The notes under the pieces are model-generated. The model did not search any database. It saw nothing but the letters and a program-made list of their open reading frames with translations, and was not told the origin of the DNA. The position numbers and the translations under genes are program-made. A stretch of DNA of 64,000 nt from Nocardioides zhouii (GTDB lineage: Bacteria; Actinomycetota; Actinomycetes; Propionibacteriales; Nocardioidaceae): the NCBI RefSeq assembly GCF_004137345.1, contig NZ_SDWV01000002.1, forward strand, positions 62,001-126,000, read 5' to 3'. This document shows positions 44,279-52,641 of this stretch, piece after piece (position 1 is the first letter of the stretch; every line of letters starts with the position of its first letter).

Positions 44279-45511
44279 CTAGCTGTTGCTGAAGACCGCC
44301 GGCCCGCCGTCGTCGCCGACGCCGGGGCCGCGGCCGGCCCAGGTCCAGGCGTACGCCGGGTCCTCGACGGCGCGGCCGCCCTCGCCGAGGTCGAGCGGGG
44401 CGAACGTGTCGACCATGACGGCCGACTCGTCGAAGAACTCCGCCCCGAGCGATGCCTCGATGGCGCTGGGCTGCGGGCCGTGGGCGTGGCCGCCGGGGTG
44501 CAGGCTGATCGAGCCGATGTTGATGCCCGAGCCCTTGCGCGCCTCGTAGTCGCCGCCGACGTAGAACATGACCTCGTCGGAGTCGACATTGGAGTGGTAG
44601 TAGGGCACCGGGATCGCGAGGTCGTGGTAGTCGACCTTGCGGGGCAGGAAGTTGCAGATCACGAAGTTCCAGCCCTCGAAGACCTGGTGGACCGGCGGCG
44701 GCTGGTGGACCTTGCCGGTGATCGGCATGTAGTCCTCGATGTTGAACGTGTACGGGTAGAGGCAGCCGTCCCAACCGACGACGTCGAACGGGTGGGTGGC
44801 GTACGTCATCCGCGTGCCGACGATCCCGGCACTGGTCCGGTGCTTGACCAGCACCTCGACGTCGGTGAGGTCGCGGCAGCTCGCCACCAGCTCGTCGAGC
44901 CCCTCAGGGCCGTGGAGGTCGCGCTCGCAGTAGGGCGCGTGCTCGAGGAGCTGGCCGAAGCGGGAGAGGTAGCGCTTGGGCGGGTGGATGTGGCTGTTGG
45001 CCTCGATGGCGTAGAGCCGCGACGGCTCGGCCGGGACCCAGCGGTGGTCCGTCGCGCGCGGGACCAGCACGTAGTCGCCGGCGCGGTAGGAGACGGTGCC
45101 GAAGACCGTCTCGACCGTGCCGGTGCCGGACTCGACGTAGACGCACTCGTCGCCGATGGCGTTGCGGTAGACCGGGGACGGATCCGTCCCGGTCAGGACG
45201 TAGCCGATCCGGACGTCGTTGTTGCCGAGGACCAGGCGACGACCCTCGACCGGGCAGGTCCCGGTCTCGAGGTCGTGGAGCGTGAGGTGGCGCGGCTTGA
45301 GCGGGTGGTTGGGCGTGCGCGACTGGTCGGCGAGCTCCCACACCGTGCTGTCGGTGATCGCGCTCGGCACGCCGCGGCGGTAGAGCAGCGACGAGTCGGA
45401 CGAGAAGCCCTCCTCGCCCATCAGCTCCTCGCGGAACAGGTGACCGTCGTCGTCACGCAGCTGGGTGTGCCGCTGGCGGGGCAGCCGCCCGACTGCTCGG
45501 TAGTGGGCCAT
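44279..45511 (-). CDS. hmgA: Homogentisate 1,2-dioxygenase
   Basis: Opens the homogentisate ring to maleylacetoacetate in tyrosine/phenylalanine breakdown, 410 aa. The start MAHYRAVGRLPRQRHTQLRD fits the family, and GGAG lies 7 nt upstream of ATG at 45511. In-frame ATGs at 45523 and 45535 are closer to or inside the operator. Active-site segments include VPYYHSNVDSDEVMFYVGGD and ISLHPGGHAHGPQPSAIEAS, carrying the iron His/Glu ligands, and VMVDTFAPLDLGE. It is divergent from the unknown gene and fahA. Confidence 0.93.
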   Translation of the reverse strand: MAHYRAVGRLPRQRHTQLRDDDGHLFREELMGEEGFSSDSSLLYRRGVPSAITDSTVWELADQSRTPNHPLKPRHLTLHDLETGTCPVEGRRLVLGNNDVRIGYVLTGTDPSPVYRNAIGDECVYVESGTGTVETVFGTVSYRAGDYVLVPRATDHRWVPAEPSRLYAIEANSHIHPPKRYLSRFGQLLEHAPYCERDLHGPEGLDELVASCRDLTDVEVLVKHRTSAGIVGTRMTYATHPFDVVGWDGCLYPYTFNIEDYMPITGKVHQPPPVHQVFEGWNFVICNFLPRKVDYHDLAIPVPYYHSNVDSDEVMFYVGGDYEARKGSGINIGSISLHPGGHAHGPQPSAIEASLGAEFFDESAVMVDTFAPLDLGEGGRAVEDPAYAWTWAGRGPGVGDDGGPAVFSNS

Positions 45512-45525
45512 CGTCCGCTCCATTC

Positions 45526-45550
45526 GTCCGATCATCGGACGCTGGCGTCC
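45526..45550. promoter_or_regulatory. Two overlapping perfect dyads in the hmgA-fahA divergent promoter
   Basis: GTCCGATCATCGGAC (45526-45540) has 7-bp arms around one base. GGACGCTGGCGTCC (45537-45550) has 6-bp arms around two bases and shares GGAC with it. They lie between the hmgA start and the TAGAGT -10 of the plus-strand operon, so one regulator could control both directions. No regulator gene is adjacent. Confidence 0.65.
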
Positions 45551-45575
45551 GTTATCTGGTAGCTAGAGTAGCGGC

Positions 45576-46439
45576 GTGACACCGAGTCCAGCACCCGTCC
45601 CGCCAGGCCCGTTGCCGGAGCCGTGGCGAGCCCTCGTCGACGACGCGGCGATCTTCCCGCCGGGCGATGCGCCGATCCACGAGGCGACCGCGACGTACGC
45701 CGCGCGCGACGGGCTGGCTGCCGACCTGGTGGCCTCGTTCGTGCTGCGCGACACCGACCTGCCCCTCGTCCGCGGGTTCGGTGCCCCGCTCTCCGTCGTG
45801 GTCACCGGTGGCGCCGGGCAGGTGGTCGGTCCCCTCGGGGCTGCGAAGCGGCTCGGCCTGGCGGTTGCCGGCGTCGAGATCGCGCTGCGCGACCCCGACG
45901 ACCCGGCGGCCAACGTACGTCGGGTCGTGACCGCGGTCGACCAGGCTCGCGCCGAGGGCACGCTGGGCGACGACGTGCCCGTGTACGTCGAGATCCCCGG
46001 GCCGCCCACGGCTTCCTGGCTGGCCGCGGCCGACGAGGTGGCCGCCGCCGACCTCCGGCTCAAGCTGCGCCTGGGCCACGTCGACCACGACCTGGTCCCC
46101 GACGCGTCCACCGTCGCCGCGTGGATCGACGCCGCGCTCGACCGGGAGACGCGGTTCAAGGCCACGGCCGGCCTGCACCGGGCCGTACGCCACGATCCCG
46201 AGGGCGGTGGCGCGCACGGCTTCCTCAACGTCCTCGTCGCCACCCAGGCCCTCTGGGACGGGGGCACCGTCGCCGACGCGACCGAGGCGCTCGAGCAGCG
46301 CGACGGCGCGACCCTGGCGGCCACCGACCTGCCGTCTGCCCGCCGCTGGTTCACCTCGTTCGGCTCGTGCTCGGTCGCCGAGCCGCTCGACGACCTGATC
46401 GACCTGGGACTCGTCCCCGACAACAAGGAGAAGTCATGA
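45576..46439 (+). CDS. Conserved protein of unknown function in the homogentisate cluster
   Basis: 287 aa. It begins with GTG at 45576, which follows TAGAGT by 6 nt, a textbook leaderless layout. No signal peptide or membrane span is visible. Conserved-looking patches are LVDDAAIFPPGDAP near residue 20, RLKLRLG near 168 and RFKATAGLHRAVRHDP near 196, then HGFLNVLVATQALW. I recall similar proteins (LIDDAAIFPPG and FKATAGLHHAVR blocks) across actinobacteria without assigned function. Its ATGA overlap with fahA and divergence from hmgA argue for a role in homogentisate breakdown. The maleylacetoacetate isomerase step has no other candidate in the cluster. Confidence 0.8.
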   Translation: MTPSPAPVPPGPLPEPWRALVDDAAIFPPGDAPIHEATATYAARDGLAADLVASFVLRDTDLPLVRGFGAPLSVVVTGGAGQVVGPLGAAKRLGLAVAGVEIALRDPDDPAANVRRVVTAVDQARAEGTLGDDVPVYVEIPGPPTASWLAAADEVAAADLRLKLRLGHVDHDLVPDASTVAAWIDAALDRETRFKATAGLHRAVRHDPEGGGAHGFLNVLVATQALWDGGTVADATEALEQRDGATLAATDLPSARRWFTSFGSCSVAEPLDDLIDLGLVPDNKEKS

Positions 46440-47650
46440 CCGCGCAGAGCTGGGTCGAGGGAGCCGCCGGCTCCGGCTTCGACGTCGACCACCTCCCCTA
46501 CGGCGTCTTCGCGCGCTCCGGCGAGCACCCGCGGGTCGCCGTCCGGATCGGCGACCAGGTGCTCGACCTCAGCATCGTCGCGGCCGCCGACATGGTGGAC
46601 ACGCACGCCCTCTTCGACCAGCCGACCCTCAACCCGTTCCTGGCGGCCGGCCCGCGGGTCTGGGACTCCACCCGGGCCTGGATCACCGGGCTGCTCACCG
46701 ACGAGACCGAGCGCGACCTCGTCGAGCCCGCCCTGTCACCGGTGGACTCGGTGCGGATGCTGATGCCGTTCATCATCGGCGACTACGTCGACTTCTACGC
46801 CTCCGAGCACCATGCGTCCAACGTCGGCCGGATGTTCCGCCCCGACCAGGAGCCGCTGCTGCCCAACTGGAAGCACCTGCCCGTCGGCTACCACGGCCGC
46901 TCCGGCACCATCGTCGTGTCGGGCACGGATGTCGTACGCCCCAGTGGCCAGCGCAAGGCACCGACCGACGAGCGACCGACGTACGGTCCCTCGCAGCGCC
47001 TCGACATCGAGGCCGAGCTCGGCTTCGTCGTCGGCGTGCCGTCGGCGATGGGCGAGCGCGTCGCAACGGCGGACTTCGCGCAGCACACCTTCGGCGTGGT
47101 CGGCCTCAACGACTGGTCGGCGCGCGACCTCCAGGCCTGGGAGTACGTCCCGCTCGGCCCGTTCCTCGGCAAGTCGTTCGCCACCTCCATCAGCGCGTGG
47201 GTGACGCCGCTGGCCGCGCTCGACGCGGCCTGGACCGAGCTTCCGGGGCAGGACGACCCCGAGGTGCTGGAGTACCTGCGCGTCGACGGCCCCGCCGGTC
47301 TCGACATCGAGATCGAGGTGGTGCTCGACGGCGAGGTGGTCGCCCGCCCGCCCTTCCGCACCATGTACTGGTCGCCCGCCCAGATGCTCGCCCACACCAC
47401 CGTCAACGGCGCGAGTGTCCGCACCGGCGACCTCTGGGGCTCGGGCACGGTGTCCGGCCCCGAGCCCGGCCAGCGCGGCTCGCTGCTGGAGCTGTGCTGG
47501 GGCGGCAAGGAGCCGTTCACCGCGGGCGGTCGCGATCGAACCTTCCTCGAGGACGGCGACGAGGTCGTGCTGCGCTACACCGCGCCCGGCACCGGCGGCG
47601 GCCGGATCTCGCTCGGCGAGGTCACCGGACGCATCCTCCCGGCCCACTGA
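46436..47650 (+). CDS. fahA: Fumarylacetoacetase
   Basis: Hydrolyses fumarylacetoacetate to fumarate and acetoacetate, 404 aa. The N-terminal SH3-like domain contains LPYGVF and RVAVRIGDQVLDLS. The C-terminal catalytic domain has DYVDFYASEHHASNVGRMFR (metal Asp and catalytic His), LDIEAELGFVVGVP (metal Glu residues), VGLNDWSARDLQAWEYVPLG (metal Asp) and YWSPAQMLAHTTVNG. The start overlaps the preceding stop by 4 nt. The length and motifs match the two-domain eukaryotic-type enzyme. Confidence 0.96.
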   Translation: MTAQSWVEGAAGSGFDVDHLPYGVFARSGEHPRVAVRIGDQVLDLSIVAAADMVDTHALFDQPTLNPFLAAGPRVWDSTRAWITGLLTDETERDLVEPALSPVDSVRMLMPFIIGDYVDFYASEHHASNVGRMFRPDQEPLLPNWKHLPVGYHGRSGTIVVSGTDVVRPSGQRKAPTDERPTYGPSQRLDIEAELGFVVGVPSAMGERVATADFAQHTFGVVGLNDWSARDLQAWEYVPLGPFLGKSFATSISAWVTPLAALDAAWTELPGQDDPEVLEYLRVDGPAGLDIEIEVVLDGEVVARPPFRTMYWSPAQMLAHTTVNGASVRTGDLWGSGTVSGPEPGQRGSLLELCWGGKEPFTAGGRDRTFLEDGDEVVLRYTAPGTGGGRISLGEVTGRILPAH

Positions 47651-47678
47651 GCACGGGCCGCATCACTAGGCTGGGCAC

Positions 47679-48587
47679 GTGAAGCAGCTCGGCCAGTACG
47701 CCGCTCCCCGGCACGTCATCGCGCACCTCTCCGACCCGCACCTGATCGCCGACGGCGGCCTGCACTACGGCGTGGTCGACAACGTCGCCAACCTGCGTCG
47801 CGCGCTCGACCGGCTCGCCGCCGTACGCCCCGCGCCGCAGGCGCTCGTCTTCACCGGCGACCTGGCCGACCAGGCCGCTCCTGACGCGTACGCCACCCTC
47901 CGCTCGATCGTCGAGCCGGTGGCCGCGGAGATGGGCGCGATCGTTGTCTGGACGATGGGCAACCACGACGAGCGGGCGCCGTTCGCCGAGGGGCTCTTCG
48001 ACTCCGACGACGCCGGCTTCCAGGACCGCGTGCACGAGGTCGACGGCCTGCGGATCGTGGCGCTCGACACCAGCGTGCCGGGCTACCACCACGGCGAGCT
48101 CCGGCCCGAGCAGCTGGCCTGGCTCGCCGATGTGCTGTCCACACCCGCCGAGCACGGCACCCTGCTCGCCATGCACCACCCGCCGCTCCCCCTGCCGATG
48201 CTGCGCGCGGCCGAGCTCATCGAGCTGCACGACCAGCAGGCGCTGGCCGACGTCATCGCCGGCACCGACGTCCGGGGCATCCTCGCGGGGCACCTGCACA
48301 TGTCGACCTGGTCGACCTTCGCCGGCGTCCCGGTGTCGGTGGCCTCCGCCAGCTGCTACACCAGCGACCCGGCACCGGTCGACCGCTTCATCTCGGGCGT
48401 CGACGCCGCCCAGGCCTTCACCATGGTCCACACGTACGACGACCGGCTGGTGCACACGCTCGTCCCGCTCAAGCGAGGAACCGAGGTGAGCCACGTCGGC
48501 TCGGACGTCGCCGCGGCCCTCGAGGACATCCCGCTGGAGCAGGCCTTCGAGCTGGCCTCCTCCAAGACCTCGCAGTTCAACAACTAG
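47679..48587 (+). CDS. Metallophosphoesterase (CpdA-like phosphodiesterase)
   Basis: 302-aa calcineurin-like phosphoesterase. All metal motifs are present: HLSDPHL (16-22), VFTGDLAD (about 60), MGNHDERAPF (about 93) and the C-terminal AMHHPPLP and LAGHLHMS. This is the class III cAMP phosphodiesterase (CpdA/Rv0805) pattern, though 2',3'-cyclic nucleotide or phospholipid substrates are possible. GTG at 47679 follows TAGGCT by 6 nt, suggesting a leaderless transcript. The MFS protein with a cyclic-nucleotide domain at 32564 makes cyclic-nucleotide signalling in this organism plausible. Confidence 0.9.
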   Translation: MKQLGQYAAPRHVIAHLSDPHLIADGGLHYGVVDNVANLRRALDRLAAVRPAPQALVFTGDLADQAAPDAYATLRSIVEPVAAEMGAIVVWTMGNHDERAPFAEGLFDSDDAGFQDRVHEVDGLRIVALDTSVPGYHHGELRPEQLAWLADVLSTPAEHGTLLAMHHPPLPLPMLRAAELIELHDQQALADVIAGTDVRGILAGHLHMSTWSTFAGVPVSVASASCYTSDPAPVDRFISGVDAAQAFTMVHTYDDRLVHTLVPLKRGTEVSHVGSDVAAALEDIPLEQAFELASSKTSQFNN

Positions 48588-48595
48588 GGCTTCCA

Positions 48596-49276
48596 GTGCG
48601 ACTCCTGCTGATGCGGCACGGCCAGACCCACGCCAACGTGTCGGGCGAGCTCGACACCGCCCACCCCGGCCTCGACCTCACCGACCTCGGCCGCGCCCAG
48701 GCGGTCGCCGCGAGCAAGGCCCTCGCCGACGAGCACCTCGATGCGATCTACGTCTCCAGCCGCGTGCGTACGCACCAGACAGCGGCGCCGACCGCCGAGA
48801 CCCGCGACCTCGCTCTCACCCAGCTCGAGGGACTGGAGGAGATCCAGGCCGGCGAGTTCGAGATGCGCGCCGACCACGACGCCGTCGCCGGCTACATCGG
48901 CACGGTCGCCACCTGGCTCGAGGGCGACCTCACCCACCGGATGCCCGGCGGCGAGACCGGTGAGGAGTTCCTGGCCCGCTTCGACGCCGCGGTCCGCACC
49001 ATCGTCGACGCCGGCCACCGCGCGGCGTTGATCGTCAGCCACGGCGCCGCCCTCCGTACGTGGGTCTCCACCAGGATGGAGCCCCACCCGGATGCTCCGC
49101 CCGCGACCCAGCCGCTCCACAACACCGCGCTCATCGTGCTCGAGGGCGACTTCGACGCCGGCTGGCGGATGGTGTCGTGGCAGGGCCACCCGGTCGGCGG
49201 GGACTACCTGGAGGACCCGACGGCCGAGGACCCGACCGGCGACCTCGATGCCGACGGGGACGGCGAGATCGGCTGA
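48596..49276 (+). CDS. Histidine phosphatase family protein
   Basis: 226-aa phosphoglycerate mutase-like protein. The catalytic RHG motif is LLLMRHGQTHANVSGELD (phosphohistidine at residue 8). YVSSRVRTHQTAAPTA and ALIVSHGAALRTWVSTRM give the remaining active-site Arg and His. It begins with GTG at 48596, 8 bp after the phosphoesterase stop, so the two may be co-transcribed. The C-terminal 25 residues are acidic (AEDPTGDLDADGDGEIG). The substrate is not predictable. Confidence 0.88.
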   Translation: MRLLLMRHGQTHANVSGELDTAHPGLDLTDLGRAQAVAASKALADEHLDAIYVSSRVRTHQTAAPTAETRDLALTQLEGLEEIQAGEFEMRADHDAVAGYIGTVATWLEGDLTHRMPGGETGEEFLARFDAAVRTIVDAGHRAALIVSHGAALRTWVSTRMEPHPDAPPATQPLHNTALIVLEGDFDAGWRMVSWQGHPVGGDYLEDPTAEDPTGDLDADGDGEIG

Positions 49277-49282
49277 GGGCTC

Positions 49283-50215
49283 CTAGTCGTCGCCGACGAG
49301 TGCGTTGAGCACCTCGGTGAACGCGGGGCTCGCGTGGATGGACAGGTTCCCCTCGTCATCGGTGTGGGTCAGCTGCTCGTAGCCGGACCCGTTCCACCAG
49401 TAGACGTGGGGACTGACCGGGCTCGGCGCGTCGGCGTGACCGAGGCGGGCGAAGTGCGCCATGGCCTGCACGACCGGGATCACGGTGGCATCGCTGATCA
49501 TGTGCCACGTCGCCTGGTGCCGGTTCGGGATGCTCATCAGCCAGCCGTGACCACTCTCCTCGGGCCCGCCCAGCGTCGACGCGAGACCGGGCAGCAGGAG
49601 CACCCGGCTCGCCGTGTGCACGGAGTCACCGAGGAGCAGCTGGAAGGTTCCGCCGCCGGGGGCGTCGAGCGTCTCGAACTGCTCGACCGGGAGGGAGCGC
49701 AGGTTCCGGACACCGTGCCGGCGCAGCGCCTCCCAGCCGCCGAGGCGGGTCGCGTGCTCGTGGTTGTACATCGCGATCGTCTCGGGCAGGTCCAGTGCCA
49801 GCATCTCCACGACACCGGGCACGAACTCGCGGTGGGGGAAGTTCTCCAGCGGAGGCAGGCCGTCCTCGGCGCTCAACCGCGCGTACGTCTGCCGGACCAC
49901 CTCCTGCTCGGAGAGGCCGTCGAAGGGGTCGGGCGCGTCGAAGCTCGCGAGGACCCTCTCCACGTGCTCGGCCACCAGCCGTGGCCACTGGCGGCGCTTG
50001 GCGTCGGCGCACTGGGCGGCAAGGTTCCAGAGGCCGAACTGCCGGTCGGCGGCATCGACCGCGTGGTCCGGATGCATCTGCACCTCGAGCCCGCGCTCGC
50101 GCAAGGCCGTACCGAACAGCGTCCGGAAGTCATCCGCCTGCTCCACCGTGAGGAACGGCAGCGCCTCGTCCGCCGGTCCGACTGCCTGCCCCCGTGACCT
50201 GTTGAACAACCCCAT
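49283..50215 (-). CDS. Hypothetical protein
   Basis: 310 aa, not recognised. The start MGLFNRSRGQAVGPADEALP is followed by VEQADDFRTLFGTALRERGL near residue 25 and LWNLAAQCADAKRRQWPRLV near 62. In the C-terminal half, FQLLLGDSVHTASRVLLLPG and IPNRHQATWHMISDATVIPV stand out. No signal peptide or membrane span. The layout is loosely reminiscent of DUF1444 (YtpQ) proteins, but I would not assign it. Codon use is like its neighbours. It converges on the phosphatase gene and is preceded by an inverted repeat at 50256. Confidence 0.7.
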   Translation of the reverse strand: MGLFNRSRGQAVGPADEALPFLTVEQADDFRTLFGTALRERGLEVQMHPDHAVDAADRQFGLWNLAAQCADAKRRQWPRLVAEHVERVLASFDAPDPFDGLSEQEVVRQTYARLSAEDGLPPLENFPHREFVPGVVEMLALDLPETIAMYNHEHATRLGGWEALRRHGVRNLRSLPVEQFETLDAPGGGTFQLLLGDSVHTASRVLLLPGLASTLGGPEESGHGWLMSIPNRHQATWHMISDATVIPVVQAMAHFARLGHADAPSPVSPHVYWWNGSGYEQLTHTDDEGNLSIHASPAFTEVLNALVGDD

Positions 50216-50255
50216 GGCGGCATCCTGCCTGACCGAGCAGGCTGGCCGTCACCGG

Positions 50256-50301
50256 GACGTCATGGGAAATCAGGGTTCGGACCCGACGATCTCATGACGT
50301 C
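50256..50301. promoter_or_regulatory. Inverted repeat upstream of the hypothetical gene
   Basis: GACGTCATG (50256-50264) and CATGACGTC (50293-50301) are perfect 9-bp arms around a 28-bp loop, inside the 128-bp space between the MFS stop and the hypothetical gene start, both on the minus strand. It could be a paired operator or a cruciform; the GC-poor interior suggests a promoter. Confidence 0.45.
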
Positions 50302-50343
50302 AGGTGTCGCTCGTGTCGGGCTGGGATCACTGGGGCAAAGGGG

Positions 50344-51684
50344 TCAGACGCCCTCGGTGCCGATCCCCGGGTGGACGAACGGCTGCCCGGCGCGCATCTG
50401 CTCGACGGAGCCGGGGTGCACCCGCGCGAGGTGCGCGAGCCCGCGGCGCCGGTAGCGCAGGACCTGGATGACGCCGAGCGCCCAGAACACGTACTGCACG
50501 GCGAGCGCGAGCTTGAAGTCGCCGAGCGTGTACGAGTCCATCCCGCCGGACGACGACAGGTCGAGCACGATCCCGATCAGGGCCATCGTCAGCAGGGACG
50601 CGGTGAAGCCGCCGACGTTGACCAGACCGTTCGCGCGGCCGATCGCGTGGGCCGGGGTGAAGGAGCGCGCCAGGTCGAAGCCGACCATCGCGGCCGGACC
50701 CCCGCTGGCCGTGGCGAAGGCCATCACGACGACGAGCCAGTCCGGCGCCGCACCGGGCCACAGCAGGACCGCCGTCCACGGGACGACCATGGCGATCACC
50801 ACGCCGACCACGATCCACGAGCGGTAGAAGGGCAGCCGACCGACCAGGCGGGCGAGCGCGAGGCCGCTCACCACCGCCCAGGCGGTCATCGCCATCAGGA
50901 GCGTGCTCGCGCCGGTCGGGGTCCACCCGAGCCCCTGCACCAGGAAGGGATAGCCCCACAGCAGCGCGAACACCGTGGCGGAGAACTGCGAAGAGAAGTG
51001 CGACCACATGCCGAGCCGGGTGCCGGGGTTGCCCCAGACCGTACGCACCGACTGCGCCAGCGCGCGGAGCTTGATCGCCACCACGTCGTCGCGCCGGTAG
51101 GGCGAGTCCTTGACCACGAGCAGCACGGCGACGAGCAGGACCACACCGAAGCTCGAGGTCAGCGCGAAGGCGCGGGTCCAGCCGAGCGCGTGCAGGAGGT
51201 ACGACAGCGGGCCGGCGGCGGCGATGGCACCGAGCTGCCCGGACAGGCCCGTGAGCTGGGTGACCATCGGCCCCTGCCGCACGAGGAACCACGCTGTGAC
51301 GAGACGGATCACGCTGACGAAGACCATCGCGTCGCCGGCGCCGACCACCGCGCGCGACAGCACCGCGCCGGCGAACGATGCCGAGAAGGCGAACCCGAGC
51401 TGACCGACGGTCATCAGCACGAGGCCCCAGATCAGCAGGGCTCGCGAGCCGTAGCGGTCGAGCAGCACACCCACCGGCACCTGCATGCCTGCGTACACGA
51501 CGAGCTGGAGGACGGTGAACGTCGCCAGGCTGGTGGCGCTGATGTGGAAGCGCTCGGCCGCGATGATCCCCGCGACACCGAGCGAGCTGCGGTGGAAGAC
51601 GGCCAGGACGTAGACCGCGAGCGAGACCAGCCAGATCACCCACGCCCGACGCCGGCCGATGTCGTGGATCTGCTCGGCACTCAC
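50344..51684 (-). CDS. MFS transporter
   Basis: 446-aa, 12-helix major facilitator. VPVGVLLDRYGSRALLIWGL is the helix 2-3 loop signature, and RAVVGAGDAMVFVSVIRLVT lies in helix 5. It resembles sugar-phosphate or nitrate/nitrite-porter-like MFS proteins, but the substrate is not evident. The start at 51684 overlaps the PfkB kinase gene stop by 4 nt, and the isomerase gene lies just upstream of that. A sugar or related polyol is therefore the likely substrate. Confidence 0.85.
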   Translation of the reverse strand: MSAEQIHDIGRRRAWVIWLVSLAVYVLAVFHRSSLGVAGIIAAERFHISATSLATFTVLQLVVYAGMQVPVGVLLDRYGSRALLIWGLVLMTVGQLGFAFSASFAGAVLSRAVVGAGDAMVFVSVIRLVTAWFLVRQGPMVTQLTGLSGQLGAIAAAGPLSYLLHALGWTRAFALTSSFGVVLLVAVLLVVKDSPYRRDDVVAIKLRALAQSVRTVWGNPGTRLGMWSHFSSQFSATVFALLWGYPFLVQGLGWTPTGASTLLMAMTAWAVVSGLALARLVGRLPFYRSWIVVGVVIAMVVPWTAVLLWPGAAPDWLVVVMAFATASGGPAAMVGFDLARSFTPAHAIGRANGLVNVGGFTASLLTMALIGIVLDLSSSGGMDSYTLGDFKLALAVQYVFWALGVIQVLRYRRRGLAHLARVHPGSVEQMRAGQPFVHPGIGTEGV

Positions 51685-52634
51685 TCCGTGGGCGCTCCGG
51701 AACCGCCGAGGGCCACCGTGAGCTCGGCCCGGTCCGGCGGGTCCGCGCCCGGACGGGAGACGGTGACCGCTGCGCCGATCGCGGCGGTCGCGACGGCCTC
51801 GAGGACGTCGCGGTCGGTCAGGGCGCGCAGGGCGGCGGACCCGTCCGCGCCGCCGACGCCGAGGGCGAGCAGCGAGTCGATGAGGACCCCGCTGAAGGTG
51901 TCGCCGGCACCGACGGTGTCGGCGACGACGACGGGCACGCCCGGCACCTCGAGCGTCGTGCCGTCGTGGCGTACGGCGATCGCGCCGTCACCGCCGCGGG
52001 TGACGACGACCAGCCCCGGACCTGCAGCCGCCCAGCGCGTGGCCGTCTCGACGGGACTGCTGTCGGGGTGGAGCCACTCGAGGTCCTCGTCGCTGACCTT
52101 GACCACGTCGGCCAGGGCCACCAGCTCCTCGACCCGGGCGGCCGGCCCGGCGCGGTCCGGCGTGATCGAGGGACGGGCGTTGGGGTCGAGCGAGACGAGG
52201 GCGCGACCACGACGTGAGCGGACGGCTTCGAGGACGGCGTCGGCACCCGGCTCGAGCACGGTCGCGATCGAGCCGACGTGGAACACGTCGCACTCCTCGT
52301 CCGGCACGGACGCGAGGTTCCAGTCGAGGTCGAAGACATAGGACGCCGCGCCCGTCGCGTCGAGGGTGACGGCCGCTGTGGACGTACGGCCCGAGGCGGT
52401 CGGCTGCGCCAGGACGGTCACGCCGCTGGCCTCGAGCCAGGCGCGGACCGCCGCACCGCGGTCGTCGTCGCCGAGCAGCGTCACCAGCCGCACGTCGCGA
52501 CCGAGCCGCCCGAGGGTGATCGCGACGTTGGCCGGGCTCCCGCCGGGGAGGTCCTGGGGGTGGCCGTCGAGGTCCGGGACGACGTCGACGAGCGCCTCGC
52601 CGACGACGAGGACCCGCGGCTGTGCGTCCGTCAT
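51681..52634 (-). CDS. PfkB-family sugar kinase (fructokinase-like)
   Basis: 317-aa ribokinase-fold kinase. The N-terminal PfkB signature region is DLPGGSPANVAITLGRLGRD (about 28-47). The C-terminal signature and catalytic base are in VVVADTVGAGDTFSGVLIDS (DTVGAGD). Best guess is a fructokinase, since the neighbouring isomerase should make a ketose. A 2-keto-3-deoxygluconate kinase or 6-deoxy-6-sulfofructose kinase role cannot be excluded. It is 7 bp downstream of the isomerase gene and overlaps the MFS gene. Confidence 0.88.
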   Translation of the reverse strand: MTDAQPRVLVVGEALVDVVPDLDGHPQDLPGGSPANVAITLGRLGRDVRLVTLLGDDDRGAAVRAWLEASGVTVLAQPTASGRTSTAAVTLDATGAASYVFDLDWNLASVPDEECDVFHVGSIATVLEPGADAVLEAVRSRRGRALVSLDPNARPSITPDRAGPAARVEELVALADVVKVSDEDLEWLHPDSSPVETATRWAAAGPGLVVVTRGGDGAIAVRHDGTTLEVPGVPVVVADTVGAGDTFSGVLIDSLLALGVGGADGSAALRALTDRDVLEAVATAAIGAAVTVSRPGADPPDRAELTVALGGSGAPTE

Positions 52635-52641
52635 GCCTCCA

